Counted from the first letter of the stretch, positions 22,891 to 46,824 are shown. The stretch is DNA of 64,000 bases from Apiotrichum sp. Y4204 (GCA_025531455.1 JAMYHL010000013.1:1-64000); one strand, 5' to 3'. Notes: generated from the sequence alone by a model not told the origin. Program-made: numbers and translations.

Positions 22891-25800
22891 TTACAAACTT
22901 GCGCACTGGCACTCGCACCCAGCCACAGGACAGACGTCGTGCGCCGGCTCGCCGTCCAGACCACCTTCGAACCATCCAAGAATGTGTGCGGCGTGTCCTG
23001 CATAATCAGCTTAACCAGCCCATCAAATCCGTTAAAAGATACTCACCGCCATGTCGACAGGTTTGGCAGCTCACAAACGCGGTGCCCAAGCTATCCACAC
23101 GGTCCTGGTCCACGTCCGCCGTCGGAGTCACGTGGAGGAGGCAGACACAGCAGCGTGCGAGAGCGTTCTGGCAGTATACGCATGTTGTTGTCTGTATATC
23201 AGCAACCAGCTAGGCAAAGAAATGAAGAGACCGGGACATAGACTTACCCGCACATTCGGCGCGCGAATAGCGGTGCGGAGCGCATTCTTCCTTGTAAGTA
23301 GTTCCTCGGTCTGCTTGGTGAGCTGCACATTGCACACGGGGCAGACGACGACGGTCGTGATCGCATCCGTGAGTGGTTCCCCGAGGGCGCGCCGCTGGTC
23401 CTGTACCGCGACATCAAACGCGCAGCGCTCAACCCAGAGACTCCACGAGTCAAGGAGGGTGCGGTACGACTCGGTCCACCTGTCTATAACGTCCGTTTCG
23501 CGGGGAAGGAGACGCGAGCGGGGGAAAAAGGAGGCGATGAGGGCTGCGGTCTGCACATCGCCTGTACGGTCAACAAAATGTTGCAGCAGAGTAACGCCGT
23601 TGTGTGTGAATCCCGTGAGAGCCAATCCTGGTAGTGCGCCCATCTGGATGCAGCGGTTGAGCCTGTTGTGGAGAAAGGCAGTGAGCTGGGTGTGAGCGCC
23701 TAGTTAACATGGGAGATGTCGCCCAACGACACTTACATCTTTGTCCGAAAGATTGCACACTGCAACTGCTACACGATCCAGGAGCGGTAGGCTCTCATCG
23801 TAAAGAATTCCCTCCCAGTTCTCTCCCGCTATGCGGGCGAGGACGGCACGAACATAGGGATCATCTACCTTATCCACCATTGTTCGCCAGTGCTCCTGCC
23901 AGAACACAGAGCCTCGCTCCGCCGTCGCCTGGGTCATAAAGCCCACAATGGTCGCACCCATGAGGCGATGCTTCTCGTCTGCAGGCGTTAGTCACAGACA
24001 TCCTACCCCAACCCCAGTTAGCCTAAACTCACCATCACTGCGCATCAGAATTGTACCGGCCAGGCCATCCTCGCCAGCAAAGTACGCCCAACACGCTGCC
24101 TTCGTGCGCTGATTATCATCCACCAATCTGCCATTAGCACTGGCAATAAAGATACCAATCTCCTCTTCCCCCATCACTCACCTATTTACCTCCTCCATAG
24201 TATCGTAAGAGTTATTCTCTCCACATACCGCCAACATCATCCGGCGAAGAGGAGCCTTGTCGGTATGTGGTAGCCGGTGATTTCCGGGGGCCGCAATGGC
24301 CTGCCGTTCTGTGCGAGAGGAATTGATGCTCGCAATAACAGCATTGTACTGAGCATCGTGAGAGTCGAGTGCCCGACGGCGCGGAGTAGTTCCTCCCGAA
24401 GCGCTAGCGTCATGCTTTCCGAAATTGTGGGGACGAAGTGATGCGGATGATGAAGGATGAGGGTCCTCGCGGCCATCGTCACCAAGTAGACCCGTCCAAA
24501 TGGGCCATATTCCCTGGTATGTCAAGTCGTAGCCACCATGTACTGAGACTTGGGAGTTGGTTGCGCGAACAAAGTCTAGGACATCAGTTACAGCATCAAG
24601 ATCGCGACGTACGTTCCACAAATTCCCATATTCCGGCGATACGTTCACCACCAGCACAACGTGATGCAATAGCAGCGTTGAGGTGAAGCTAGGTGATTAG
24701 TCCAAATCCACTCCCTTAACTTACCTTGTCCTGCTCAAGACTAAGTCCGTAACCTCCCTCGGCCCTCCTCCGCATGATATATGCTGGGTCGTGCTTCAGG
24801 ATAAACCTAAGCCCATCGTCGTCCTGCACTTCGTCGCGATAGTTGAAGTCCTCAGTCTCGTCTGGCTCCTCCAGGAGAGACGGCAGGTCACGTCTGCTGC
24901 CTCGACCCCGTATCAGACCGGGTGATGCCGAACGTGATCGATTTTCGCTTTCGGCCACTAGCAAGGCAGATACGCGCTCAGGAGCAAGCTGGAACCGATT
25001 TCGTCTTGTATCATCTGCCCCGTTCCTGTGTGGCGAAGATGAACGAGACTGGGGCCGGCTGTGGGGCCGGGATCCTCCAGGAGTATTCTGTGTCGTTCGC
25101 AACGACGCTTCAACATCTATCACTTGGAGTTGAGCGCCTGCGATTGTGAACTCATTACACGGTGATGCTGCAATCTGTTGGAAAGGTCAGAAAGAACAAG
25201 CAACAAGCTGCGAAGGTCGAGGACTTCTTCTGTACTCACTGCAGGAGCTTGTCCAATAGGTCCAACTCCAATGGTACCATCTTTGACGACGAAGACAATC
25301 TCACGGCTTGTGGGAGTCGTAGGAGGTGTAAATGCAAACGAGTGCAATTGCTGTTTGGGTTTGACCACTAAGTGTCAGACTCGTCAAAGGGAGTCTTGAC
25401 TTCGGAAGTGGAACAAACAGGGCTGATTCCAGAATGCGTGTTGCGCTTCGACGTTCGAACTCACCATGTCTGACATCCCCCATGGCAACCCACTCATATG
25501 TGCCGTCAAACTTCTCCGGTCCGTTTACGACGGAACAGACGTTGACACCGCCGTCCCGCGTTCCAACGGCTAACTGCGATGACCCTGGCGCCCATTCGAG
25601 GTCTACAATCGTTCCGCCTTCGGTAACCTCAAATCCGGTGATCTCGACACCGGGCTTCCTTACGTCCCAAAGACGAACGATTCCTGCCTGTGGGGTGGTT
25701 TCAACGCTGACCAGGCGTGTGGGGTACGCAGGATCAGGAGTCAAAAAGTGGACCGCCCGAGTGGCCCACTGGGTCGGGCCCATGCCGCCAGCCTCGCGAG

Positions 25801-26610
25801 ACGGGATTCGCAAGTCGTAGAGCCGGATAGTCTTGTTTGTTGCAGACGCATACAGTTCGGCGCTTGATGCGGGCATCCAGGCAACCGAATGAACCACCTC
25901 ACCGGCACAATACTGCTGTAAGTGCCGAGGGCTGTCGCGCTGTCCGCCAGAAGTATTGGTGACCTCCAAACGGTCAGGGATCCTAATGTAACTGCTATCC
26001 CCATCTGGGTCGGGTGGAAGCGACCCAACAATGTCATTCACATCCCAGATTAGCAGTGAGTGATCCGAGCGATGTCGATCGTATCCCACTGCAAGAAGAT
26101 TTGGATCGCGGGAGGAGAACGCCATGGATGTGACGGCGCGCGAGTGTTTGATACTCAGAATCGAGTTGCGAGCCGGTGTTCCACGAAGAGGCAGCGTGAG
26201 AGACGACGGAGACAGTGCAATCAGGTGCACCCGGCCAGTACTGAGACCAAGAGCCAGAAGATGACGCTGAGCGGGATGCGGTGACCACGCAAGCGACTGT
26301 GTCGGTCAGCATAACGACCAGCCAAAAACTCACCTTGATCCCTCCGCCAACATCCGTTTGGAGGCCCACCATGCTCATGTTCTCCGCCTGGGCGTTAGTC
26401 ACAACATGAAAAACAAGAAAGCATCATTCCCGTCCATTGCAAGCATAGTGCAAACGCTGGGTGGTACTGTTGAGCACTCACAGCCCCATCCCACTCGTAC
26501 ATCTTGACGTTGCCCGGAGCTCCCGGCGCCCCCTGTCCGGTGACGGCGAAGCGTGTCCTGCCGCCGCGCGCAAGCGGGTCCGCCAGAACGATGCGGCGCG
26601 GCTCCGCCAT
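22891..26610 (-). CDS. SEA4: Mio/Sea4 WD40-RING subunit of the SEAC/GATOR2 complex
   Basis: A multi-exon gene (about 13 exons) of roughly 1,000 residues, ATG at 26610, stop at 22891. The N-terminal WD40 propeller shows SLAWSPHP, SMAFSSRDPNLLAVGYD, SVAWMPASSAELYASAT and IRLYDLR. A Ser/Arg-rich linker follows, then a helical solenoid (AAIASRCAGGERIAGIWEF and onward). The C-terminus is a Cys-rich double zinc domain: CPVCNVQL, CVYCQNALARCCVCLLHV, CQTCRHGGHAAHI and CPVAGCECQC, as in Mio and related GATOR2 proteins. SEAC/GATOR2 sits at the vacuole and activates TORC1 by opposing GATOR1. Two acceptors near 23,700 are possible; only the later one keeps the downstream frame. It is divergent from VMA21. 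Confidence 0.9.
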
Positions 26611-27116
26611 GCTGGTATGATATTGGATGCAAAAGGGAGGTGGTTGTGGTGGACGATGGAGAAATGGATGTTCAGATCGACTTGTCGTAACCTGCTACAC
26701 TCGGTTGAATGTGGGGGACCGGACACGAGAGTGAGAGTGAGATCCCGAGATTGGGCGTCATTCAGTGACGCACACAGAGGTCAAAACTCGGGTTTTACTA
26801 CTACTGTATTCGAACCTTGCGGATAATCATTACCTTTTGGCTACTAAAAGACTTTTCATCTCTAATACCATTCTGTTAGCAGAATTGAACGCCATATTTC
26901 AGCCAGGGAGAGGGCGGACAAACAAACAAATCTTTGTTTTTGTTTCCTCTTTGTCGTTGTGGAGGGGTGACGCAGTGGCCCATGGCAACATTGCAACCTC
27001 CACATCATACACTTCTCCTGATCTCCTGCCAACTTGACAGTCTCGACCAGGCTCAACCGCGTCGCATACCAACTCCATCCTCCTACCCTTGTACGCAGCC
27101 AACAAAAAACCCAACA
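26611..27116. promoter_or_regulatory. Shared promoter between SEA4 and VMA21
   Basis: About 506 bp between divergent start codons. A/T-rich patches near 26800-26950 and a C/A-rich leader just before VMA21 are visible. No coding sequence or specific operator is recognised. Confidence 0.5.
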
Positions 27117-27558
27117 ATGCCCGCCGCAGGAAAAATGGCAGTTCCACCACCCCAAACGGAGCAGGGCATCCCTCAGTGAGTACTACCCAAGTTGAGAGCC
27201 ATTCAGCGTTTCAACCGACGCTCGCGTCACATGATCGGAGAACTGAACTGACATCCAGGGGTGTTCTCGCCAAACTCATCATCTTTGCCATCCTCATGGC
27301 AGTCGTGCCAATTGGGACATACTTTATTTCTCTAAACGCGCTGTGGGAAGGTGAGTCTGGATCCGTAGCGAGGATACTGTCGCGGGATTCTTGATGGTCT
27401 GCAGTGGATAGGGAAGGAAGCTGACCTCAGGCAACACCGCGTACGCAGCCATCAGCGCCGTCCTTGCGGCGAATGTCGTCCTCGCGGGATACGTTTACCT
27501 GGCGTTTGCGGAGGACAAGCAGGAGCGCGAGGAGGAGAAGAAGTCAAAGTCGCAGTAA
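27117..27558 (+). CDS. VMA21: V-ATPase assembly factor Vma21
   Basis: Three exons (27117-27175, 27259-27350, 27431-27558) give a 92-residue protein, typical in length. Two hydrophobic segments, LIIFAILMAVVPIGTYFI and AAISAVLAANVVLAGYVYLA, form a helical hairpin, and the C-terminus is Lys-rich (KKSKSQ), compatible with the ER-retrieval tail of the family. Vma21 chaperones assembly of the Vo sector of the vacuolar H+-ATPase in the ER. A later acceptor for exon 3 is possible but would remove six residues from the second segment. Confidence 0.92.
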
Positions 27559-28595
27559 TTGGCGGTCTGCGGGCCGCTGACGATCGCAAGAAGGACGCGA
27601 CACATACCATCGCTCGAAGTGGGTAGTGTGATATTATTGGTAATGGAGATACAAGCATCATTTACCGGACATGTACTCATTGCATCTATGCTCATGCACG
27701 GAGAAGACACGGGTACATACACAGGTGTTCTGATATCTTGGACTTGCAGCTTGGTTCACCAGTCAGAACCCTGCACTTGGTTCCACCTGCAAGTCGCCTT
27801 GGAGGGACGAGCATACGAGCAGGGGGTGGTTGTGCCTGAGACTCTGGTCGTCTGGCCATGTTGGCATGTTGGAGATCTTGAGCTGATGATTGTCGATTGT
27901 CCGCGCCAAGAAAATGTGACAGCTGATCTGTGTGCGATCATTCCATGGCGCGCATGGCGGTGCGCCCGTGGACATTTGGGTGTTTGGACATTCCTCGGTG
28001 GCGCGGCGCAATGGAAGGAATTCAGTCGAAATGATGATAATATCATCAACTCATAAAGGCCCAGACATCCAACGGCCAAGATATCCAGGCCAAGATCCCC
28101 ACTCAAAGGTGCCCCATGCCAGAGTCCCCCGAGCTGCGCGAGCTGCAATTTTGCAATGAACACAACCTGGAATGTGTGGAACGATGAGAGGTCTCGTGAG
28201 GCACTGCTTTCAGTTGATCTTTCAGTCCAGCAACACAGCCTGTGATGATGTTATTCCTCTCAGCTCCCGCGGCTTGAACGGTGAACTGCCGAGAACTGTG
28301 ACAGAGGCGCGTGACCTGATTACAGATTGGAGAACACAGAACACAGTGACCATAGTGGGCCGGACGATCGGAGTGGCGCGAACTGCCTAACTTTCGCAGC
28401 CCCGGCCCAAACTAGCGTGTCAAGTTGTTGACACCTGAGGAGATATGGCTTCCTCCGCTGTCCCAGAGAAGATATGCTTGCAGCTTCGACTGTGGTCATT
28501 GCTCATCACGCTATCTTCGTTTCTTGAAAGACACGTTACACCAAGAAGAAGGCAATCGGTTAGCAACCTGCCTTTTCCTCGACTCTGTTGGAGGG
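27559..28595. other. Intergenic region
   Basis: About 1 kb without a supported gene. It holds the VMA21 3' flank and the promoter of the reductase gene. A group of near-repeats of the type GGCCAAGATATCCAGGCCAAGAT occurs around 28055-28100. A short ATG frame at 28445 ends at the 3' part of the reductase first exon and is probably leader sequence. Confidence 0.5.
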
Positions 28596-31500
28596 ATGGA
28601 AGCCCCTCTCAGTAAGTTAAAAGACAGCCAACATCAACGACTTCGAAACGCTCATGATCTCAGAAACAGATAGCGACGGAGGTGGGGGCTCAGTATGTCT
28701 GGTTTGCGTTTCAAAATATTAACTCCGCTGATCGCTCACGACCACCAGACCCAACCGGACACCGAGATTTTGGCAACAAGATATCTTCATGCGCACAGTT
28801 TGAGGTAAGTGCAGAGTATACTGGGTCTATATTGTTTGGATAGGTTCACCCAATATTGTCAGCCCGACCTGATGAGGCCAGGCCGAGCATGTCCTTATCG
28901 ATTCGGGGTGGCAACCTTATCGATGGTGCCTGGGAGAATGGCACAGTTCCATTCAACCCAAAGAAATCTTGTTAACTGACACTGCAGCATTCCCTCGTAT
29001 CGCTATGCGATCCTTCTGTGGTGTCTGCTGGCACTCGTTTCGGGGACGTACGCGCTCGCCCATCATCTCCGTCTTTCGGTTGGTCGACGATTGAGAATGC
29101 GCCGTTTCATCGTGGGCACCAAGGTTCTGCCAAGCAATGGGAATCTGCTCACCATGGGGATCGTTGGTTCTGCAGCAACGATCCTCTGCATACTGGGCAG
29201 CGACTACATTGCGCCGTCGAAGAGCATGTTTGACTTTGGCGGCTCTATTCCTGCGAGCAGTAGCTCGTTCTCCGACCACCGTTCAGACGTTCCTCCGTCA
29301 TGGACAATCTCAAAATCGTTTTGGACGTCAGGAGCCCGCTGTGGACTTATTGGGTTCGCCCTTTTTCCCCTCACTATTTTGCTCGCCCTCAAGTCTTCAC
29401 CTTTCGCCCTGTTCTCGTTGCCGTTCTTCACTGCATTACACTCAGATCGTCTTATCACCTTACATCAGGCGACGGGATGGCTGATTTTTGTGTTGACGAC
29501 AGCACATGTGGCACTCTGGACCATCCATTTGGCGCGGGATTCCGTGGCAGGGAGGACAGCCTGGATTTCGGTCTTCTCGGCGAGACCGTTCCTATTCGGC
29601 TGCATCTCCTATGCCTTCATGTGTGTCCTTATGACGCTTTCCATTCGCCCTATGCGGCGTCGTGTGTACGAGACCTTTTATTGGGTACACCTGGTGACGG
29701 TCGTTATTACGTTGGTCTCAGCCGCGCTCCATCACTCTGGCCTTTGGTATTGGATCGCCATAGCAGGTGGTTTTTGGATGGGCGATCGTCTGTGTCGTGG
29801 ATGGCAATATCTGCGGCTTAACTCGGGAGCCTACGATTATCAGATGATTGGCGACGAGATTGCACTCGACGAATTTAACGACAAGATGCTTGGTTACGAC
29901 GAGAGCGAAATGCGCTCACCAGAGCTCGACGCCGATGGGTACGGTCCCACTCATTCAGCCATGCCCGACGACCACTGTTCCATTATGAGCATCGATCCTT
30001 CGCATACCTTACTCGTCATTCCCCCATCTCCGTCCATTCCTGTAGGATTCGCGCAGGCCCAGCTCCTCCCGTCCCGCACTCTCCGTCTCACTATCCATCT
30101 TTCACGACCCTTGTCGCACGCGCCAGGCCAAGCTGTGCTACTCACGCTTCCCGATTTTGCTCAGCTTCAATCCCATCCGTTCACCTTGTGTGGAAATAAC
30201 GAGCGTGAATTGGTCCTGTTGATCAAAGCCCGGCGAGGATTAACTCTGGACTTGTACGAATACGTCGCACGGCGTGCTGCGCTGAGTATGCGCCAACCTG
30301 GAGGGTCAGATCGCCGGAGTTCAACGATTTCCACAACCTCTATCCTCTCCACTGCTTCAACCACTCAAGCGATTCCTCTCGCCTACCCCGTCCATGTACG
30401 GACACGCGTTAACGGGCCATATGGTTCGTCAGGACGAATCAAGTGGACGACATACTCGTCCGTCCTCATCGTATGTGGCGGATCGGGGATCTCGTTCGGC
30501 TTGGGAGTGTGCGACGCCCTTTGCAGTATGCTGTCGAAACGAACGCAACGCAGTCCAGGCGTCCGGCGTGTGCGTCTCGTGTGGGTAGTGCGTGAGTATG
30601 CGGATATCAGTTGGGCAGCTGCGGCACTGTACCGTGCACGTCGCAAGGCCGCTCGTCAAATCGTGGTGGACATCTATATCACAAACCCCCCGCCCAAACC
30701 CGACACCACAAGCCGCAAACACACGACTCTGCAACACCCGCAGGACGATTTTGCACCGCCGAGAGCGTCATACGTCCTGCCCCGTACCGATTCGCAGACA
30801 TCCCTGGCCTCTCAGCTGAGTTTTGACGGAGAGGTTACTTGTCCAAGCGACATGGAAATCGAAACCGCTTTTATTATGATGGACAGCGCCAGCCGCGTGC
30901 ACGACGCATTCACTCGGGAAATGCACAGGACGGGGGCACAAACGGCGGATCTGAGCCTGTACGAGGACGATGGCGACTGCAACGACCCGGCCCAGCGGGC
31001 GCTTTCATATAAAGTTGGCCGCCAGGGGAAGGTTCGCAGGGCTCGCAGTCGCAAGACCGCCGCTGCGGCCACGGCTACTTCGAATCCTCCCGATGAACAC
31101 GAGACACGTCGGGCTAGGTCTCTTTCAGCCTGTCGTGCAGACGCGAGCCAAGTTGATAGTCACGACACATATTTAAATCCGTTTCAGGATTCGCGTGGGA
31201 GATCGGCAGAGAGCTTGTACTCCTCAGAAAGCCACCCGCTCAGTCACCTGCCAACAACTTCTTCGGAGTCTTTCCCTGATCCATACAATCCCGCGGAGTG
31301 GGACGACACTCGCCATTTGCTTGCGGACAACCGCAGTTCTGACTGTAGTCTGGGATGGTCAACGTCCTCCAATGATCTCTACAGCCATTCGGCCGGGGGC
31401 AGACGGCTTAGCTACGGCACATACTTCGAGGGTGACCGCAGACGACACGTACTCGCGCTGAGGGCACGCACGCAGCGCATGGTGTCTATCTGCGACCCTG

Positions 31501-31785
31501 GATCCAAGGAGGCGCCTTTGTGGATTGATGAGGCGGATTATGCGGCAATGACACTGATGTCTGACCTGGCGCGTACGGGGCGACCGAAGTTGGGCGCCAT
31601 TCTCGACGAGGAGGCGACTCGGTGCCGCGGCCCCTTATTAGTTGCCAGTGAGTGATTGTTTTAGGTGGACATCATTGACCGTAGCATGCGGACCGACAAA
31701 GCTGAACGCGGCGGTGGCCAATCTGCTGTCAAAGAGTGAATATGCCTGCCGGATTGACATGTTCACCGAGGACTTCGACATGTAG
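28596..31785 (+). CDS. Ferric reductase family transmembrane flavocytochrome (FRE/NOX superfamily)
   Basis: Five exons (28596-28611, 28664-28692, 28749-28804, 28988-31647, 31685-31785) give 953 residues; the first coding exon is only 16 nt. Several hydrophobic helices start with YAILLWCLLALVSGTYAL. The two bis-heme His pairs are present with x13 spacing: LHQATG to TTAH (about residues 193 and 207) and VHLV to ALHH (about 267 and 281). FAD-binding HPFT is near residue 430 and the NAD(P)H site GGSGI near 532; the closing CGP motif is near 924, in the last exon. Residues of about 590-880, between the two halves of the nucleotide domain, are a low-complexity Ser/Arg/Asp-rich insert not seen in ordinary ferric reductases. 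Family members reduce Fe(III)/Cu(II) at plasma or vacuolar membranes; the substrate is not readable here. Confidence 0.88.
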
Positions 31786-31867
31786 TGATATGAGGATGTG
31801 ATGGAGCGAAGAAGCCCAAATATACATTTACCTTGTGAGAATGAACTCCGAACCAACTATGAACTCC

Positions 31868-34108
31868 CTATTGCTCCAACAGCTCGACACCATCGGCTAC
31901 ACTGCGCCCCTCTTCCCGCGCCGCTGCAACCTCCTTCAGTACCTGTGTCCGTACTTCCCCGCGAGGAAGGATGGTGAGCAACGAAAGTGTGTTGGCTTGC
32001 ACCTCGGCGCCAACTGGACGCGCCGGGGTTGGTGCAAGTATCGACGCCAGAACGCGAGAAGCGGAACGCGCCTTCTCACCTTCCGTCGGCTCAGCGGCGT
32101 TGGCATTGGGATCAACCAAGAGAGCGTTCTCCACTGCTGTGGCCTTGTTCCCAAACACAACAAGAAGAGCAAGTGCCAGAACGCCTTCGTTGAGTAAAAC
32201 AGGGTATTTTTCGCCGCTGGACAACATGCCACACAGATCGGTCACGACCGAGTCTGAGCAAAGAAGAGTCCATGCCTTGCCGTCATCGCCCTCTCGCGAA
32301 GCGCGGGCCAAAGCTCGGATAGCGTTTACCCAAACGCGACAGGCCTCCATTGCGATGGCGGGGTCGTTGGTACGTTTCACAAGAGCGTGAAGAGCAGCCG
32401 GGCCCGAAGTGAGCATGAAACGAGTCGCGTTTGGAACTTGGGTCAGAAGACGACGTAAGGGGGTGGAGTCCATGATGGTGAATCTTTATACCTACTTTCG
32501 CGGACGAGGTTCTTGATCACCCCAACGGCTCCGCCTTGAATGCTGCCCAGGACGTCGCGAGTTTCACTCCACGGGTCCATTGACACCAGGTTGTCGATAA
32601 CGCCAGCATCACCCAAGACCCTCTTATTCGTTTCCGGGATAGACAGGTTGCGAAGAAGCCCGATTAGGGAGTGTTGAACCAGAATTGGCGTCGTGGGGAT
32701 CATGAGCTTCAAGACGCGCTCCAGGAGTGCAGGATTCAAAAGGGCGGTTGCCGCTGCGTCTGTGATAGTCAGTGGCCGTTTCGTGACGTGCTTACATACC
32801 ACTGCGAGCCTTGTTCCCGTAAGCAAGCAATGCGCAAGCAACAAGGTCTGAACGATCGTCGTTGTCGAGCCATAATTGAATACGGTTCCACACCCACTCG
32901 GGAGCCTTTGCTTCTGCGAGCAAGGACACAATGGTGCGTTCAACAGCACCCTTGGCCACGCCCAGCAGCTTCTCTTGCTGCTTTCCTGGCACGTGTGGAT
33001 CTTCCTCACTCTCGTCCTCCTCCTCAGCTTCAAACTCAACCCAAGGCGGTAGAAGAGCGCGCTCAACAAAGTTGAACATTTTGACTAGAGTGTCCTTGTC
33101 CTTCATTAGACCATCGTAGTCGATCTTATCTGCCGCATTGAACCGCTCCAACACAGACCCAGCATGTGAGACGATGACCAGGTCGTCATTCACACATTGC
33201 GCTCCGTCCACATCGTCATGAGAGTCTGTTGGGGGATTGCGCGGTGCGAAACCTTCGTAAGAGGGAAGGAAAGCCCGAACATCAGACACTGCAAGAGACC
33301 ACTCAGGAGCGGCGTCTTTGGTCAGTCGTATCCAACGAACAGATCCTCACCTTGCGGCACCATGCTATCAGCAATCGTCCACAGCCACCCTGCAATAGAG
33401 CCACGTGCCTCATGATCATCCCCACTCCATTCGCCTGGGGTGTAGATATCAGCAGCAAGGGACATGATTGTGATGAGATTGTCATGTGTTGCTATTGCTT
33501 TGACGCAAGCGGCTGGGGTCAGGAACAGGAGCCTCGGCGGCATTGCGTACCATGTCGGTCAATAGTCAGGTTCATGATGCTCGCGACAAGTGGACGAAGA
33601 ATAGGGACAGGAAGCACTGGACGGTGCGACAAAAGAGATACAGCTGAGCCTAGGAATCCTGCTTGGGCTAAGCGCTCGCGGTTGGGATCTATGTGTTAGT
33701 CGTACCATGCCGACCAAGTCAGTGAATCAGTAGACATGTGTGGTCTGTGATCCGTGAGCTGCACTTACCACAGTCGGCGGCCAGATTGGCTGCTACTCTT
33801 GCCGCCTGCGCCACAAGGCCAAGGAGCGACCGGTAGTTGTCGCTGTCGGTCTCAGGTAATGGGAACGCGGTTGCGCGGGACACAGAAGTTGGAAGGGTTG
33901 TGCCTCCGAGTGGCTCGCGCTGTTTGGCTGCCATGTCAATACGTATCACCTGCTGGTCAACATTCGACGTAAACTCACGGTCACGGAGAATGACAGCAAG
34001 GTCCTCCAGGATGCCAGCTGCCTTGTCGGCGTCGGCCGCAAAGGTGGCCTGAGCTGGATCCGAGTCGAGGAGGCTCTCGAGCTCGTCAATCTTTGGGTCG
34101 GTGCTCAT
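31868..34108 (-). CDS. SmgGDS/RAP1GDS1-like armadillo-repeat protein
   Basis: A multi-exon gene of about 620-640 residues starting at the ATG at 34108 (MSTDPKIDELESLL) and ending at 31868. Almost the whole protein is helical with armadillo-like repeats such as VQHSLIGLLRNLSIPETNK, VLGDAGVIDNLV and GAVGVIKNLVRES. It has one acidic insert (EAEEEDESEEDPHVPG). The overall arrangement resembles SmgGDS, a guanine-nucleotide exchange factor/chaperone for polybasic Rho/Rap GTPases before prenylation. This assignment comes from repeat pattern and length; another ARM-fold protein is possible. A perfect GTGAGT in exon 1 (about 33,975) may mark a 51-nt in-frame intron. It is convergent with the reductase (82 bp) and divergent from TOM1. 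Confidence 0.7.
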
Positions 34109-34796
34109 TGTTTTGTGCTCGTTTCTGATAAAACGCGCGAGAGGAAGTGTCTACGATCTGGGATCTGGGATCCACGATAGGCCACGATGGTCAGTAAGTA
34201 TCTCAAGGCTTGATCAAGCCTGGGCCAAGGCTGGCTGGCCATGCTGGCCACCGAAAAGGACGTCATAGAAGGGTAGCTTTACGTAACTATGATAATCACC
34301 CCCCGCCCCCAGTCGTTTTCTCACGGGTGATCAGGTCAGTCCTGCAAGATCCTGCAAGCATGCAACAGTGCTTAGTCCTCTCACTCCCCCTCCACTCTCG
34401 CTCTCTCGCTCTCTCGGCCTCTCGCTCCGCTTTCAAGCTCACCACACAGATCCACAGACCACCACCACTACCACCATCGCCGTCGTCACCGTTTGCAACC
34501 TTCCTCAAACTTCTTCTCTTCACTCTCATACACTCCTATCACTCTTATCCTCTCTCCCTCCCCTTTGCTCCCTTGGCTCTCAAACTTTGGGACAGGCGGC
34601 ACACCTACACCCACGAGCGTTTATTCCAGACACTCTCGCCTTCTACCTGTCAACAATCATTAGGGAGCCGTACAGCAAACACAGAGTAGGAAACCCCGTA
34701 AGGAGAATCACTAGCCGCTTCTGTCGTGTTCCGTTGTCGGTCCTCTCTGCCTGCGACAAGCACTATTCTTAAGCTGCCCAAAGGGCCAACCCCAAA
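34109..34796. promoter_or_regulatory. Divergent promoter with CT-rich leader of TOM1
   Basis: 688 bp between divergent start codons. The 34370-34600 part is a dense pyrimidine tract (CTCTCGCTCTCTCG, then CACCACTACCACC). A run of C near 34300 (CACCCCCCGCCCCC) is a possible G4 on the minus strand. No coding sequence is supported. Confidence 0.6.
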
Positions 34797-46027
<11,231 letters not shown>

Positions 46028-46446
46028 GAGGCAGAAGAACACCACCACACAATAGACAACGGCCAGTTTTAACGTGCAGCAGCGTCGTGCGCAGAAGTCG
46101 GCGTGTGTAAGCGAGTTGCGCGAAGATGCATATGTACATCCACTCTATATGCTCTGCATGAATGGCAATACCATGATGAGCGACTTCAACTGATTGCCAC
46201 TCGTGGTCTTCACAATATCTTTATCTCTTTACATAATAAAACCTTGTGGCATGTGACACTGATCGGTCAGATTGACGACGTCGGTTCAACATTTCGCCGT
46301 TCAAGATAAGTGCTGGCCGATTCGCCACACTTCGCATTTGCACACTCACTGACTGTCAACATCTACATATTTTCCACACAGCTCCACAACATAAACCAAC
46401 AAGCCCTCTGCAACCACTCCTCTACTCTCACCATTCCCTTCACGCC
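46028..46446. other. Intergenic, TOM1 3' flank and promoter of the next gene
   Basis: 419 bp. AATAAAACC near 46228 could serve as a polyadenylation signal for TOM1. The last 100 bases are C/A/T-rich (CCACAACATAAACCAACAAGCC), typical of leaders here. Confidence 0.5.
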
Positions 46447-46824
46447 ATGACCAATACCACAGCCACCTCGGCGGAGACTCCTCGGAGCAGCGGCGACCAT
46501 CCACCATCATACCATCCCTCTAATCTTCCGGCGTACTCGCCACCGGCATCGTCTGGGCGGTTCGCGAAACACGACGCGGCCCTGACAGATCTGTACGACC
46601 GTCTAGCCGAGGAGCAGGAGGCTGTCGACTCGGCACAGCGTGCCGCCGAAGCGTACGAACGCGAGTGCCGCGCGCGCGCATGGCGCGGCGAGGCCCCGCC
46701 CAACCTTTCTAACCAGGACGGCAAGGACCCCCGCGAAAAGCACGGCAACGCAAACATCTTCGACCGATGGGTACGCTGGTCTGCAAAGTTCTATGCACCG
46801 AACCTGTACAAGGACAAAAAGTAG
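46447..46824 (+). CDS. Small protein of unknown function
   Basis: A single-exon frame of 125 residues. The first 40 residues are Ser/Thr/Pro-rich (PPSYHPSNLPAYSPP). Residues of about 42-80 form an amphipathic, probably coiled-coil helix (ALTDLYDRLAEEQEAVDSAQ). The C-terminal part, NIFDRWVRWSAKFYAPNLYK, is aromatic and basic and looks like a conserved peptide or membrane-surface helix. No domain recognised. The in-frame ATG follows a CA-rich leader, and composition fits real coding sequence. Function not assigned. Confidence 0.7.
   Translation: MTNTTATSAETPRSSGDHPPSYHPSNLPAYSPPASSGRFAKHDAALTDLYDRLAEEQEAVDSAQRAAEAYERECRARAWRGEAPPNLSNQDGKDPREKHGNANIFDRWVRWSAKFYAPNLYKDKK

Noticed and set aside
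23700..23720. Frame break in SEA4 near the first acceptor
   Set aside because: Using the next downstream CAG acceptor keeps phase, so the gene is intact.
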